A stretch of DNA of 35,261 nt from Paenibacillus lignilyticus. Lineage in GTDB: Bacteria > Bacillota > Bacilli > Paenibacillales > Paenibacillaceae. Under the pieces are notes generated by a model. The model worked only from the letters and a program-made list of their open reading frames with translations. It was not told the DNA's origin and did no database searches. A program made the translations under genes and the position numbers. Where the stretch lies: contig NZ_JAGKSP010000034.1 of the NCBI RefSeq assembly GCF_017942085.1, forward strand, positions 1-35,261. The letters run 5' to 3'. Positions within the stretch are counted from its first letter, which is position 1. Each line of letters opens with the position of its first letter. Shown here piece by piece: positions 25,698 through 32,604 of this stretch.

Positions 25698-26406
25698 TCA
25701 TCATCCCGTCCGTTTCATCATTCTTCCTACTACCATAATCGGCTTTTTGATAAAAATCAATGACATGCACGATCGCAGGACCGGTTGGCGTCGTTCCTCG
25801 CATCTGCAGCCGCGGGAATAAAGAGTTAACGCCGCTGATGTTGCTCGTCCAGTCGAGGTCAAGCTTGCAATCCTCCCCATAGGCAGAGCCGGGAAAATGA
25901 AACACCGCAATCTCGCTGCCTCCCTGCCTCGACTGCAAGCTGATAGCCAAATCGCGAATGGCCTCTTCTACCGCGTGCAGCTTCGGCTTCATACTGGCAC
26001 TGGCATCAATTAACAGTGCGACGCGCAGCTTACTCGTCTCGCTCAGCTCGTCAATAACGCGTACGACTTCTCCGCGTTTCTCCGGCTCAAGCTCTTCGAT
26101 GGACGAGGTGCCGAGCACCTGCTTCAGCTCCCGCTGAACCGCTTGCTGTATCGTCTGCACGACGGTCTTGCGCGTCAGCATTTGAACCGTTTGCGACAGC
26201 TGCCTTGTATGCGATAGCCGGCTCAGACCGCCGCCCGCCCGTGCAATCTCTTCGATTTCCGTTGTACCGAATTCGGCGAGATCCCCTTGATCCACAACGC
26301 CGATCACATTCACCGTGATCCCCACTGCATGCGCCTGCGCAGCAGCAATTACCGGGCTAACACCTACATTGGAACAGCCATCCGTTACTAATAGAATCTG
26401 CCTCAT
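25681..26406 (-). CDS. yabS: von Willebrand factor A domain protein (YabS-like)
   Basis: A 241-residue protein with a VWA fold. The metal-binding MIDAS motif DASAS is at 134-138 and the later MIDAS Thr lies in TTPTGP (205-210). The N terminus LLVTDGCSNVGVSPV resembles the DGxxNxG strand-loop of another VWA half-domain. The partner or ligand is unknown. Coupling to yabT (17-bp overlap), as in B. subtilis, suggests they work together. The ATG follows GGGGGA at good spacing. Exact function unknown. Confidence 0.9.
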   Translation of the reverse strand: MRQILLVTDGCSNVGVSPVIAAAQAHAVGITVNVIGVVDQGDLAEFGTTEIEEIARAGGGLSRLSHTRQLSQTVQMLTRKTVVQTIQQAVQRELKQVLGTSSIEELEPEKRGEVVRVIDELSETSKLRVALLIDASASMKPKLHAVEEAIRDLAISLQSRQGGSEIAVFHFPGSAYGEDCKLDLDWTSNISGVNSLFPRLQMRGTTPTGPAIVHVIDFYQKADYGSRKNDETDGMMSDYVV

Positions 26407-26745
26407 CGTTCATTCCCCCAAAACCTTGGAATCTACCAGTGGATGAATCCAGCCTGTACCTATCGTCCAGGCAAGCTCCTCCCTAGTACCAGCTCTATCA
26501 GCATTGCCATTTTTGAGAGGGGATAACCCTGTTTGGTCGAGGCGCGAAGCTGGATGGCGGGCGGCGTGGAGGGTTTGAATATAGGGGAGGGAATTGAGGA
26601 GAGCTGGTTGGGAGTTTGTAAGAGAGTTGGGCACGGGACTCAGCAAAAGTTGCATGCTAAGCATCATTTGGCGGCTACAATGCTTTCTTGGGCGAAAATG
26701 TTGCACGATGAGCAATTTCACCATCATCGCAACGTTGGAGCACGC
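26407..26745. other. Non-coding region upstream of yabS
   Basis: About 340 bases lie between the spoIIE-unit terminator and the yabS start. I see no convincing gene: the frames open here on both strands run through the terminator or the duplicated spoIIE tail and lack ribosome sites. The yabS promoter must lie here, but I cannot pick out a clear sigma-A, sigma-E or sigma-F pair. Confidence 0.5.
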
Positions 26746-26776
26746 AAAAAAGAAGCCTGCCGGCCGGACAGGCTTC
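26746..26776 (-). terminator. Rho-independent terminator of the spoIIE unit
   Basis: GAAGCCTG (26752-26759) and CAGGCTTC (26769-26776) form a perfect 8-bp stem with a GC-rich loop. The minus strand continues TTTTTT. It lies 20 bases beyond the stop of the second small basic ORF, which makes that ORF part of the spoIIE transcript. Confidence 0.92.
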
Positions 26777-26796
26777 CAATCCACTTCTATAAGTGG

Positions 26797-26910
26797 CTAA
26801 GGATCTTTAATAATCGCCGTTCCGCGCTTATGCTGCCTCAATGCCTGTATGCGCTCCTGCTTTTGCCGCCGCCTCTGGGTAAACTGTCCGTTTCGTATGT
26901 TGATGTTCAT
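26797..26910 (-). CDS. Small basic protein, second copy (unrecognised)
   Basis: A 37-residue ORF just before the spoIIE-unit terminator. It is rich in Arg, Lys and Gln (RRRQKQERI in the middle) and ends KRGTAIIKDP. The C terminus resembles the first copy at 27034-27141, which ends KRAPAIINDQ. GGTGAG lies 9 bases upstream, inherited from the duplicated spoIIE tail. The ATG overlaps the TGA that ends that relic frame (TGATG), an arrangement typical of coupled translation. No family recognised and no function assigned. Support comes from the intact paralogous pair, the ribosome site and the snug fit to the terminator. Confidence 0.55.
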   Translation of the reverse strand: MNINIRNGQFTQRRRQKQERIQALRQHKRGTAIIKDP

Positions 26911-26918
26911 CAAAATCG

Positions 26919-27008
26919 GCTCACCGTCCCTATAGTGCTCAACCCGGCTATACCGGATTGGCGGAGTGCAGCCCGCTTAGGCTGATGTGTGTATATTCTG
27001 GCGATGAC
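26919..27008 (-). pseudogene. Degenerate duplicate of the spoIIE 3' end
   Basis: Thirty codons here align without gaps to the last 30 codons of spoIIE (27147-27236), exactly 228 bp away. By hand count about 57 of 90 bases and 12 of 30 residues are identical, including ARxxxxHQP and the final TVS. Many differences are transitions that change the amino acid, so the copy looks unconstrained. An in-frame TAG lies a few codons upstream, the frame ends at a TGA two codons after the aligned part, and no good start codon is present. It is the leading part of a tandem duplication that also includes the small basic ORF. Confidence 0.75.
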
Positions 27009-27033
27009 AAACCCTCTCTATTTTCCCGCCCTC

Positions 27034-27141
27034 TTATTGATCATTGATAATTGCCGGTGCACGTTTCATTGAAGAAGGATGACGAATACGTTTCCGCTGC
27101 TTGCGCTTCTGGAGTATCTGCTTCAACCATTTTCTGTACAT
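27034..27141 (-). CDS. Small basic protein, first copy (unrecognised)
   Basis: A 35-residue ORF starting 2 bases after the spoIIE stop. The sequence is strongly basic: about 11 Lys or Arg, with QKRKQRKRIRH in the middle and KRAPAIINDQ at the end. The ribosome site GGTGAG is formed by the last spoIIE codons, 6 bases before the ATG, so expression would be coupled to spoIIE. A related copy lies downstream at 26797-26910. Nothing hydrophobic enough for a membrane span is present. Function unknown; nucleic acid binding is possible from charge alone. Confidence 0.6.
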   Translation of the reverse strand: MYRKWLKQILQKRKQRKRIRHPSSMKRAPAIINDQ

Positions 27142-27143
27142 GG

Positions 27144-29642
27144 TTAGCTCACCGTCCTTGGTCGCTCGACCTTGGTCACGCCAGGCCAGCGGAATGTAGC
27201 CCACTCGGGCTGATGTTTGTCCACTCTCGCGACGACAACCGTCATATCATCCACAATGTCGCCTTTGTGGTACCGCACGACTGTTTCAAGCAGTCCATCG
27301 GCAATTTCCTGTGGATCATCGGATCGAATTTCTTGAATGACCCGCTTCATCCACATTTCCTTATTTACGGCATGCCCCGGCGCGTCATAGATGCCATCGG
27401 TCATCATAATGAGCGTATCTCCCGGCTGCAGCTGCACGCGGATAAGATCTATGTCAATGTCCTGCAAAATCCCTACCGGCAAATTGTTGGCCGTGATCGG
27501 AATCACTTCGTTCCCGCGCTTAATGAAGCTGGGCGTTGATCCGATTTTCATAAAAGTCGTCTTCGCTGAGTACATATCGATTAGCGCAACATCGACGGTT
27601 GCAAATATCTCATCCGAAGAACGCAGCAGCAGAACGGAGTTCACCGACTTAATCGCGAGCTTCTCATCCATCCCGGATTGCAGAAGCTGCTGCAAAATCG
27701 TCAAAGCAGTGCTGCTCTCCTGCTTCGCACGCTCCCCATTGCCCATACCGTCACTGATCGCAACAGCAAACTTGCCATTGCCGAGCTCCACCGTACTAAA
27801 GCTGTCTCCCGACAGCAGATCGCCTCCCTTGGCGAGTCCGGCGACTCCCGTTTCAATCTCATACGCCTTGGCCGTCCCAAAAACAACGAGCGCAGCACTT
27901 CCCTTCTTCTCGGGGTAAGTCTCCGACATCACGGCAATGGGCTCACCCAGAATATCGGATAACAGCGGCGCGATGATTTTGCGGCATTCATCATACCCGC
28001 GGCCAAACGTATGGTACACCTCGATTTCAACGTTTCCCTCCTCCAAGTTAATAATTTCAATGCCTTGTATGGATAAACCGAGCCCCTCGAGCGCCTCCCG
28101 GATTTGTTCTTCCTGCAGATGCAGCTGCTGCCCCTCCCGCTGGATTTCGCGTGCCAAGTCCTCCATGACTTGAGAAACGCCGGACAGCTGTTCTGCGACA
28201 AGCTGCCGCGAATCGTTCAGCTGCTTTCGCCAATGCCGATCATGCTGATACAGCTCATGCTGCTGCTGCATGACGCTAAGCACTTGATGCGGCTTGACGC
28301 AATGTACGCTCCACTCCCTCGGCACCTCCTTCGGCCCTAAACGGCGCCCTTCCTCTACGGCTGTCATCATACTTGTCATCATCTTGTACGTATCATAGAA
28401 TCGCCCCTCCCAGCAAAGTTCCCGCTTGTGGCAGGCATTGCATGTTCGCTCTGCGGCCGCATTCATGAAATGGCCGGCAGCTTCTTCTCGCCTTTCCTTC
28501 TCCGTCGCTTCCTGGCCAATCTGGCCAAAACTCCGGGAAAGCTGGCGAAACACTTCGGAGAACTGGTTGACGCGCTGTGCCGTGACATCTCGGACGCGCC
28601 TTGCGTATTCATGCTGCGATTTCACATGCTCCTGCGTGCCGGGCACATATTTCGAAATGATGCGAATAATCGATTTTGGGGTAAGCATAAGCATAGTGGC
28701 TGCGATGACCGACTCCCACGTCGAGGCCAACACATCGGCCTGATTTCCGACATAGATGGATAGAATCGAGGAACCAAGCAGCATCCCGAAGGCTACGGCC
28801 ATTTTGCCGCCTTCACGAAGCAAACCTGCAAGCAAGCCTGCGAAAGCGAGCAAGCTCATCTGCACGATCGCATTGGTATCCGCCAAACTGAGAATGAGAC
28901 CGGCGACAACACCCACGGAAGCGCCAAGGGGTGCGCCGCCTACAAGCGCAAAGAGCAGCAGCATAAACCTCGACATGATGTGTTCAACGGACAAGCCATA
29001 TATTGTCCATCCAACAGCCCCGGTCATAATAGATGCAAGCATAATCATGAGACAGATAATTTCCTCGTTCTTCAGGGCCGAGGATTTCTTCGTCAGCGTC
29101 AGCACCGGTATCGCTTGGACGAATACCAGTGTCAGCACGAAAGCAAGCGATGCCTCCACGCCAACCATCATCAGCTCATACCAGTTCAGCGTGTCCGTCG
29201 TCACAACGCCGAACAATCGGACCAGCATGGTAGCGAGGAACACGAGCAGCGGCGCGTACGACAGTTCCGCTCGTTCATATGCCTCAAGCCCCCTCAGCAA
29301 TAAGTAAACGACGGCCAGCTCCATCGCGATCCACATCGGTTCCGGCGAGATAGCGAGCCAGCTGCCTGCTACAATTGCAGCTGCAACCGGAAGCAGCAGA
29401 TCTCGGCGCAGAAAGAAAATAACTGTAAAGTAAGCAACCGCAAACGGAGTCAGCGACTCCAAGATGACAGCTCGTCCGAGCAGAAACCCGACAGCCATCA
29501 GCGCAAACGTCCATTTTCGCGAGGCCAGCATCCCTGCTATGCGAAGCAACCCGGTTCGTTCCATTCCTTTCCTAAGGGTCGATTGGACGAAGCTTGTTTT
29601 CTGAACACCTGGGAACATGACAACTTTAGGTTTGTCCACCAT
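27144..29642 (-). CDS. spoIIE: Stage II sporulation protein E, SpoIIAA phosphatase
   Basis: Dephosphorylates the anti-anti-sigma factor SpoIIAA to release sigma-F in the forespore and interacts with FtsZ at the polar septum. An N-terminal region of about ten transmembrane segments is followed by a central regulatory domain and a C-terminal PP2C-type phosphatase. Metal-binding residues appear in SDGMGNG (Asp631 region), MMTDG (748-750) and DIVDDMTV (798-799). I chose the ATG at 29642 (832 residues, near the 827 of B. subtilis) with AAGGCGGTG upstream. The ATG at 29681 lies inside the -10 box and cannot be used from that promoter. Confidence 0.97.
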   Translation of the reverse strand: MVDKPKVVMFPGVQKTSFVQSTLRKGMERTGLLRIAGMLASRKWTFALMAVGFLLGRAVILESLTPFAVAYFTVIFFLRRDLLLPVAAAIVAGSWLAISPEPMWIAMELAVVYLLLRGLEAYERAELSYAPLLVFLATMLVRLFGVVTTDTLNWYELMMVGVEASLAFVLTLVFVQAIPVLTLTKKSSALKNEEIICLMIMLASIMTGAVGWTIYGLSVEHIMSRFMLLLFALVGGAPLGASVGVVAGLILSLADTNAIVQMSLLAFAGLLAGLLREGGKMAVAFGMLLGSSILSIYVGNQADVLASTWESVIAATMLMLTPKSIIRIISKYVPGTQEHVKSQHEYARRVRDVTAQRVNQFSEVFRQLSRSFGQIGQEATEKERREEAAGHFMNAAAERTCNACHKRELCWEGRFYDTYKMMTSMMTAVEEGRRLGPKEVPREWSVHCVKPHQVLSVMQQQHELYQHDRHWRKQLNDSRQLVAEQLSGVSQVMEDLAREIQREGQQLHLQEEQIREALEGLGLSIQGIEIINLEEGNVEIEVYHTFGRGYDECRKIIAPLLSDILGEPIAVMSETYPEKKGSAALVVFGTAKAYEIETGVAGLAKGGDLLSGDSFSTVELGNGKFAVAISDGMGNGERAKQESSTALTILQQLLQSGMDEKLAIKSVNSVLLLRSSDEIFATVDVALIDMYSAKTTFMKIGSTPSFIKRGNEVIPITANNLPVGILQDIDIDLIRVQLQPGDTLIMMTDGIYDAPGHAVNKEMWMKRVIQEIRSDDPQEIADGLLETVVRYHKGDIVDDMTVVVARVDKHQPEWATFRWPGVTKVERPRTVS

Positions 29643-29679
29643 GCCTGATGACACCGCCTTATTCCAAATTTGTATCCCC

Positions 29680-29713
29680 ATTATAGAGTTACGATTTTAG
29701 AAATGTTTGTCAG
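29680..29713 (-). promoter_or_regulatory. spoIIE promoter, Spo0A-dependent type with 22-bp spacer
   Basis: The minus strand shows CTGACA (29708-29713), 22 bp, and TATAAT (29680-29685). A 21-22 bp spacer with good hexamers is the known hallmark of the Spo0A-activated spoIIE and spoIIG promoters of B. subtilis. TGACAAA (29706-29712), a one-mismatch 0A box, overlaps the -35, as expected for Spo0A repositioning RNA polymerase. Confidence 0.75.
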
Positions 29714-29738
29714 AAAGCGTTGTCATGCAAAAGTTTTT

Positions 29739-29745
29739 TCCGACA
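29739..29745 (-). promoter_or_regulatory. Candidate Spo0A box upstream of spoIIE
   Basis: The minus strand reads TGTCGGA, one base off the 0A-box consensus TGTCGAA. It lies about 70 bp upstream of the expected transcript start. A weaker copy, TGACAAC, lies at 29719-29725. The spacing to the -35 is similar to that in known Spo0A-activated promoters. Confidence 0.55.
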
Positions 29746-29768
29746 TTTTCGCGCGCCGTGGGCGGCCC

Positions 29769-29910
29769 CCTGTCGGGATTGCGGCATCCTAGCGCTATCA
29801 AGGTGTCGACATCCCTATGCGCCTTCCCGTCACCCACCGTTTCAACAAAAAATGTTCCTTCCGCCAAGCTTGCTTGTGGCGAATCGCCGTCCAAACCTGT
29901 CGGGATTGCG
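29769..29910 (+). repeat. 15-bp direct repeat upstream of spoIIE
   Basis: CCTGTCGGGATTGCG occurs at 29769-29783 and again at 29896-29910. Each contains TGTCGGG, close to a 0A box, and a further TGTCGAC lies near 29804. The stretch 29746-30008 otherwise holds no convincing gene. I also saw no tRNA gene here. Confidence 0.55.
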
Positions 29911-30008
29911 TGAGAACAAGAGAAAAGTTTTTGAGGTGGGCGGGTATATTTCGCAGATGCTCTGCATAATAAACCGTTGACAGCCCCTTTACGCCGAAAA
30001 AAGGCATC

Positions 30009-30039
30009 AAAAAAGGCAGCGCCTCAAGGGGCGCTGCCT
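30009..30039 (-). terminator. Rho-independent terminator of yabR
   Basis: A perfect 10-bp stem (30014-30023 with 30030-30039, arm AGGCAGCGCC) with a 6-base loop is followed on the minus strand by TTTTTT. It lies just past the yabR stop and insulates spoIIE from upstream transcription. Confidence 0.94.
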
Positions 30040-30057
30040 GTTTCTCATACTATGCTA

Positions 30058-30645
30058 TTAAACGCGCTTAGCACCACGGCCACCGCGTTTGGATTCCGTG
30101 TTTTTCTTTAACGAAGACATACGCTCTTCGCTATCTTTCAGGAAGCGAGACATCTTATCCTCGAAGGATGGTTTGCCGTAAGCAGGTTTGCCCCCGCCAG
30201 CTTTATTGAATGGACGTCCGCCGCCACCGCCGCCGCCTTGACGATTAAAACCGCCTCCGCCGCCGCCTGGTCCGCGATCTCCACCGCCGCCCGGTCCGCC
30301 TGTACGATTGAAGCTTCCACCGCCTCCGCCGGCACCTGTCCGGTTGAAGCCGCCGCCTGGTCCACGATCTCCACTGCGTTCACGCTGAGGAGGCACGGAG
30401 CCTTCTGGCCGGTCGATTGCTTGCTTAATGGAAAGCCCGATTTTCCCGTCTTTATCTACATTAATGACCTTCACTGTAACGACATCTTCCAGCTTCAAAT
30501 GGTCTTTAACATCTTTGACGTAGTTATCGGCAATCTCTGAGATGTGAACTAGCCCTGTGACACCTCCCGACAAATCGACGAATGCTCCGAAATGCGTAAT
30601 GCCTGTCACCTTGCCCTCTAACTTGGCGCCCACTTCAATTGCCAT
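30058..30645 (-). CDS. yabR: S1 domain RNA-binding protein with glycine-rich tail (YabR-like)
   Basis: One S1 RNA-binding domain (about residues 3-75; GKVTGITHFGAFVDLSGGVTG and VHISEIAD are typical) is followed by a long low-complexity region. From about residue 90 to 155, Gly runs alternate with FNR, RGP and DRG units. A basic Ser/Arg-rich C terminus ends GGRGAKRV. 195 residues, against about 128 in B. subtilis as I recall; the Gly-rich insert accounts for the difference. Probably acts on ribosomes or mRNA, but the role is not established. A promoter lies at 30772-30800 and a terminator follows. Confidence 0.92.
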   Translation of the reverse strand: MAIEVGAKLEGKVTGITHFGAFVDLSGGVTGLVHISEIADNYVKDVKDHLKLEDVVTVKVINVDKDGKIGLSIKQAIDRPEGSVPPQRERSGDRGPGGGFNRTGAGGGGGSFNRTGGPGGGGDRGPGGGGGGFNRQGGGGGGGRPFNKAGGGKPAYGKPSFEDKMSRFLKDSEERMSSLKKNTESKRGGRGAKRV

Positions 30646-30671
30646 AGGTAAAAATGTTCCTCCCTAACCGT

Positions 30672-30720
30672 TATGCGAAGCCATTGGCTTCGAGTTCTCT
30701 CAGCCTGTGGCTGTGAGCAT
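30672..30720 (-). other. Two small hairpins in the yabR leader
   Basis: GAAGCC and GGCTTC flank a short centre near 30676-30691, and AGCC/GGCT with flanking CTC/GAG forms a second stem near 30697-30717. Both lie in the predicted leader upstream of the GGGAGGA ribosome site. They may affect translation or stability; no known element is recognised. Confidence 0.35.
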
Positions 30721-30771
30721 AAAATAAAATATGACTACGGTAAGCCGTTTAAAAATATGGTTACTAAGCTG

Positions 30772-30800
30772 ATTATACTCCAACGGGAGAAGCAAGGCAA
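30772..30800 (-). promoter_or_regulatory. Sigma-A promoter of yabR
   Basis: The minus strand has TTGCCT (30795-30800), 17 bp, and a perfect TATAAT (30772-30777). It lies between divIC and yabR and gives a leader of about 120 bases. Confidence 0.6.
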
Positions 30801-30921
30801 CAGGACGGATACCCGTTGTTACGCCTATCCTTGAGGAATGCCGGGTTGACCGGAGGTCACCCCAAAACAATCCCGCCCAGATGAATGCTGAGTCAACCAC
30901 AGGTTGCCTCAAACCAATCAT

Positions 30922-31251
30922 CTAGGGCTGAGTAACGACCTCAATCCGTTTCTCGCCTTTGCGAACCATGCCTTGTTCCTTCGTTGCCAGCTGACCGATG
31001 TACTCCTTATCGCTCAATCGCGCGACTGCAAGCTTCAGCTCTTCGACCTGCTTGGCTGCCGCGTCGATTTTCTGGGAGGCATTCGCCAGCTTGATCTCAG
31101 CTTGTCCTTGCCGATCAAGCTGAGAGATCAGCGTATATAGCGCCCAGCCCATGAAGAGAACGATAAAAACAACCCAGATCTTCAACCGGCGCTTCGTTCC
31201 TGCATATTGCGCCGCAGCGGATGAATGAGAACTTGTTGTAGTTGTCGCCAT
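30922..31251 (-). CDS. divIC: Septum formation initiator DivIC (FtsB family)
   Basis: A bitopic division protein that pairs with FtsL and DivIB at the septum. It has a Ser/Thr-rich cytoplasmic tail, one transmembrane helix (about 24-44) and an extracellular coiled coil (about 45-80). The conserved end YIGQLATKEQGMVRKGEKRI is typical of DivIC. 109 residues. It lies between yabQ and yabR as in B. subtilis. Confidence 0.93.
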   Translation of the reverse strand: MATTTTSSHSSAAAQYAGTKRRLKIWVVFIVLFMGWALYTLISQLDRQGQAEIKLANASQKIDAAAKQVEELKLAVARLSDKEYIGQLATKEQGMVRKGEKRIEVVTQP

Positions 31252-31274
31252 ATCACGGACCTCCTGACGTTAGA

Positions 31275-31916
31275 TTAATCGTCTTTCTTCTCTTGCTTCC
31301 GATTCTTCCAGCGCTGCCATAGCTTGTTCAATCCGGTTCGAAGTGCAGTGACTCGTTCCGGTATTCGCCACTTGGTTATAAGGGGATTTACCCAACGTTT
31401 CCAAGAACGAAGCAGCGGCTTCCATATCGGCTTGGTCATCCATGCCGCAAGCAGCCAAAATGGACGTACCAATTGTACCACAATTTTGAAAAGGAAAATA
31501 GCAAATGCTCTCAAAAACGCGAAGAGCAGCTTCCCAATTCGATAGAGCAGCAGCAGAGGACGAATAATCAACAGATCAAAAGCACGGATCATAAATTTGA
31601 TAACCGCGCGGACGGTGCGAATCAGGACATGCACCAGCTGCATCGTGATTTTGCTGAACAACCAGTAGTAACAGCCGATGCCCAGCAGCAACCCGATAAA
31701 TACATAGGCCCGCACTTCTCCTTCATTGCTCGCGGAGAGCACCTGAAAGACAACCAATGTAGCCGCAATCCAGTAGAGCAAGTCGAAGATCGGAATCCAT
31801 AGCCGGCTGATTCGCAGCTCGTCCGATACGACACGATACCCATCGAATACGACGCCCATCCCGATCCCAGAGAGCAACATCGTAATCATGGTCCACCACT
31901 GAACGGTCAGGCTCAC
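31275..31916 (-). CDS. yabQ: Spore cortex biosynthesis protein YabQ
   Basis: A membrane protein needed for spore cortex formation, made in the mother cell in B. subtilis. Several N-terminal transmembrane segments (about 8-27, 38-58 and 65-87) include the family segment GMGVVFDGYRV and FDLLYWI. A long basic, amphipathic C-terminal part follows and is more variable. 213 residues. The ATG overlaps the yabP stop by 4 bp. Confidence 0.92.
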   Translation of the reverse strand: MSLTVQWWTMITMLLSGIGMGVVFDGYRVVSDELRISRLWIPIFDLLYWIAATLVVFQVLSASNEGEVRAYVFIGLLLGIGCYYWLFSKITMQLVHVLIRTVRAVIKFMIRAFDLLIIRPLLLLYRIGKLLFAFLRAFAIFLFKIVVQLVRPFWLLAAWMTKPIWKPLLRSWKRWVNPLITKWRIPERVTALRTGLNKLWQRWKNRKQEKKDD

Positions 31917-32197
31917 TTGAATATCTTCCCGAACAAGCCCTTCGACTTGCTGCCCGTATTGCCATCCAGGTAAGTGAGCGAATGAACCAGCCCTTCAATG
32001 GCGACCAGTCCCTGCTCCAGACTGAGATGCTTCATATGCAGGTTCTGCCCGCGGATCGCCAGAAAGCCCAGCTCGGTCTCCAGCAGAAACTCTTCATTGT
32101 CGAAGCTCTCCACATTCATTACGCCGGTAATCTCAAGGATCTTGCGGTTAAGCATTTTGATTTCCTGGCGCTTCTGTCCCTTCGCTTGCTCGATCAT
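31913..32197 (-). CDS. yabP: Sporulation protein YabP
   Basis: A small sporulation protein of 94 residues with the family pattern LNRKILEITGVMNVESFDNEEFLLETELGFLAIRG and a C-terminal VEGLVHSLTY-like strand region. It works with YabQ in coat or cortex development; the biochemical role is unknown. GAGGAGGGGG precedes the ATG. Coupled to yabQ by a 4-bp overlap. Confidence 0.94.
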   Translation of the reverse strand: MIEQAKGQKRQEIKMLNRKILEITGVMNVESFDNEEFLLETELGFLAIRGQNLHMKHLSLEQGLVAIEGLVHSLTYLDGNTGSKSKGLFGKIFK

Positions 32198-32287
32198 TGC
32201 TCGTCCCCCTCCTCAGCACATCTATCACTGAGACTAGCCTATGGGGGAAGGACAGGTTTTAGAACTGCAAACTGCGAGATTAGAGCG

Positions 32288-32521
32288 TTACGTTTTTGGC
32301 AGGATCATAGATTTGATGACTCGAACGAGCAGCGCAAACGCAAAGAATAAGACGCATATTCCGCCGATGGCGCTAATGATTCGTATAGCCGTTCGGATGA
32401 ATAGGTAGCAGCTCGATGACTCTGCCAGTGTTAAAAAGACGGCACCGAACAACGAATCGTTCATACAAAGCAGCGCAAGCCCGGCCAGCATGCCGAACAC
32501 ATCGTTTTTATGAGCGCTCAT
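32288..32521 (-). CDS. Small membrane protein, unrecognised
   Basis: A 77-residue hydrophobic protein between rqcP and yabP. The ATG at 32521 has GAGGTGA 8 bases upstream. A GTG at 32533 lies within that ribosome site and is rejected. Two membrane spans are likely (about residues 9-32 and 44-68) with a short basic tail KSMILPKT. Two Cys residues sit close together near residue 33. I do not recognise a family. It is placed directly before yabP with its own likely promoter region, so a sporulation role is plausible by context only. Confidence 0.7.
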   Translation of the reverse strand: MSAHKNDVFGMLAGLALLCMNDSLFGAVFLTLAESSSCYLFIRTAIRIISAIGGICVLFFAFALLVRVIKSMILPKT

Positions 32522-32567
32522 CGTTCTGTTCACCTCGTTAGCTGAAATAATAAACGCCGTTTGTGAG

Positions 32568-32573
32568 ATTATA
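32568..32573 (-). promoter_or_regulatory. -10 box upstream of the small membrane gene and yabPQ
   Basis: A TATAAT lies about 47 bp upstream of the ATG at 32521 on the minus strand. No TTGACA-like -35 is found at 16-18 bp; the sequence there is A/T-rich (CCATATTTTT), loosely like sigma-E -35 elements. YabP and YabQ are sigma-E dependent in B. subtilis, so a mother-cell promoter is possible. Confidence 0.4.
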
Positions 32574-32604
32574 GCATCTTTATGAAAAATATGGTTGCGG
32601 AATG

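Noticed and set aside
26410..26784. Minus-strand open frame of 124 codons upstream of yabS
   Set aside because: Starts inside the region between small ORF 2 and the terminator stem and reads through the hairpin; no ribosome site or domain.
26533..26985. Plus-strand open frame across the spoIIE-unit terminator
   Set aside because: Runs through a strong terminator, the small ORF and the duplicated spoIIE tail in antisense; low similarity to any family and no convincing ribosome site.
29746..30008. tRNA genes before spoIIE, as recalled for B. subtilis
   Set aside because: No cloverleaf, T-loop (GGTTCRA) or CCA-type end was found on either strand.
29697..30010. Short frames on both strands between yabR and spoIIE
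   Set aside because: They overlap the spoIIE promoter and 0A-like boxes, lack ribosome sites and have no recognisable motif.
30180..30380. Repetitive GCC/CCG tract that could be read as a tandem-repeat locus or CRISPR
   Set aside because: It is the in-frame coding sequence of the YabR glycine-rich tail; units are irregular and there are no spacers.
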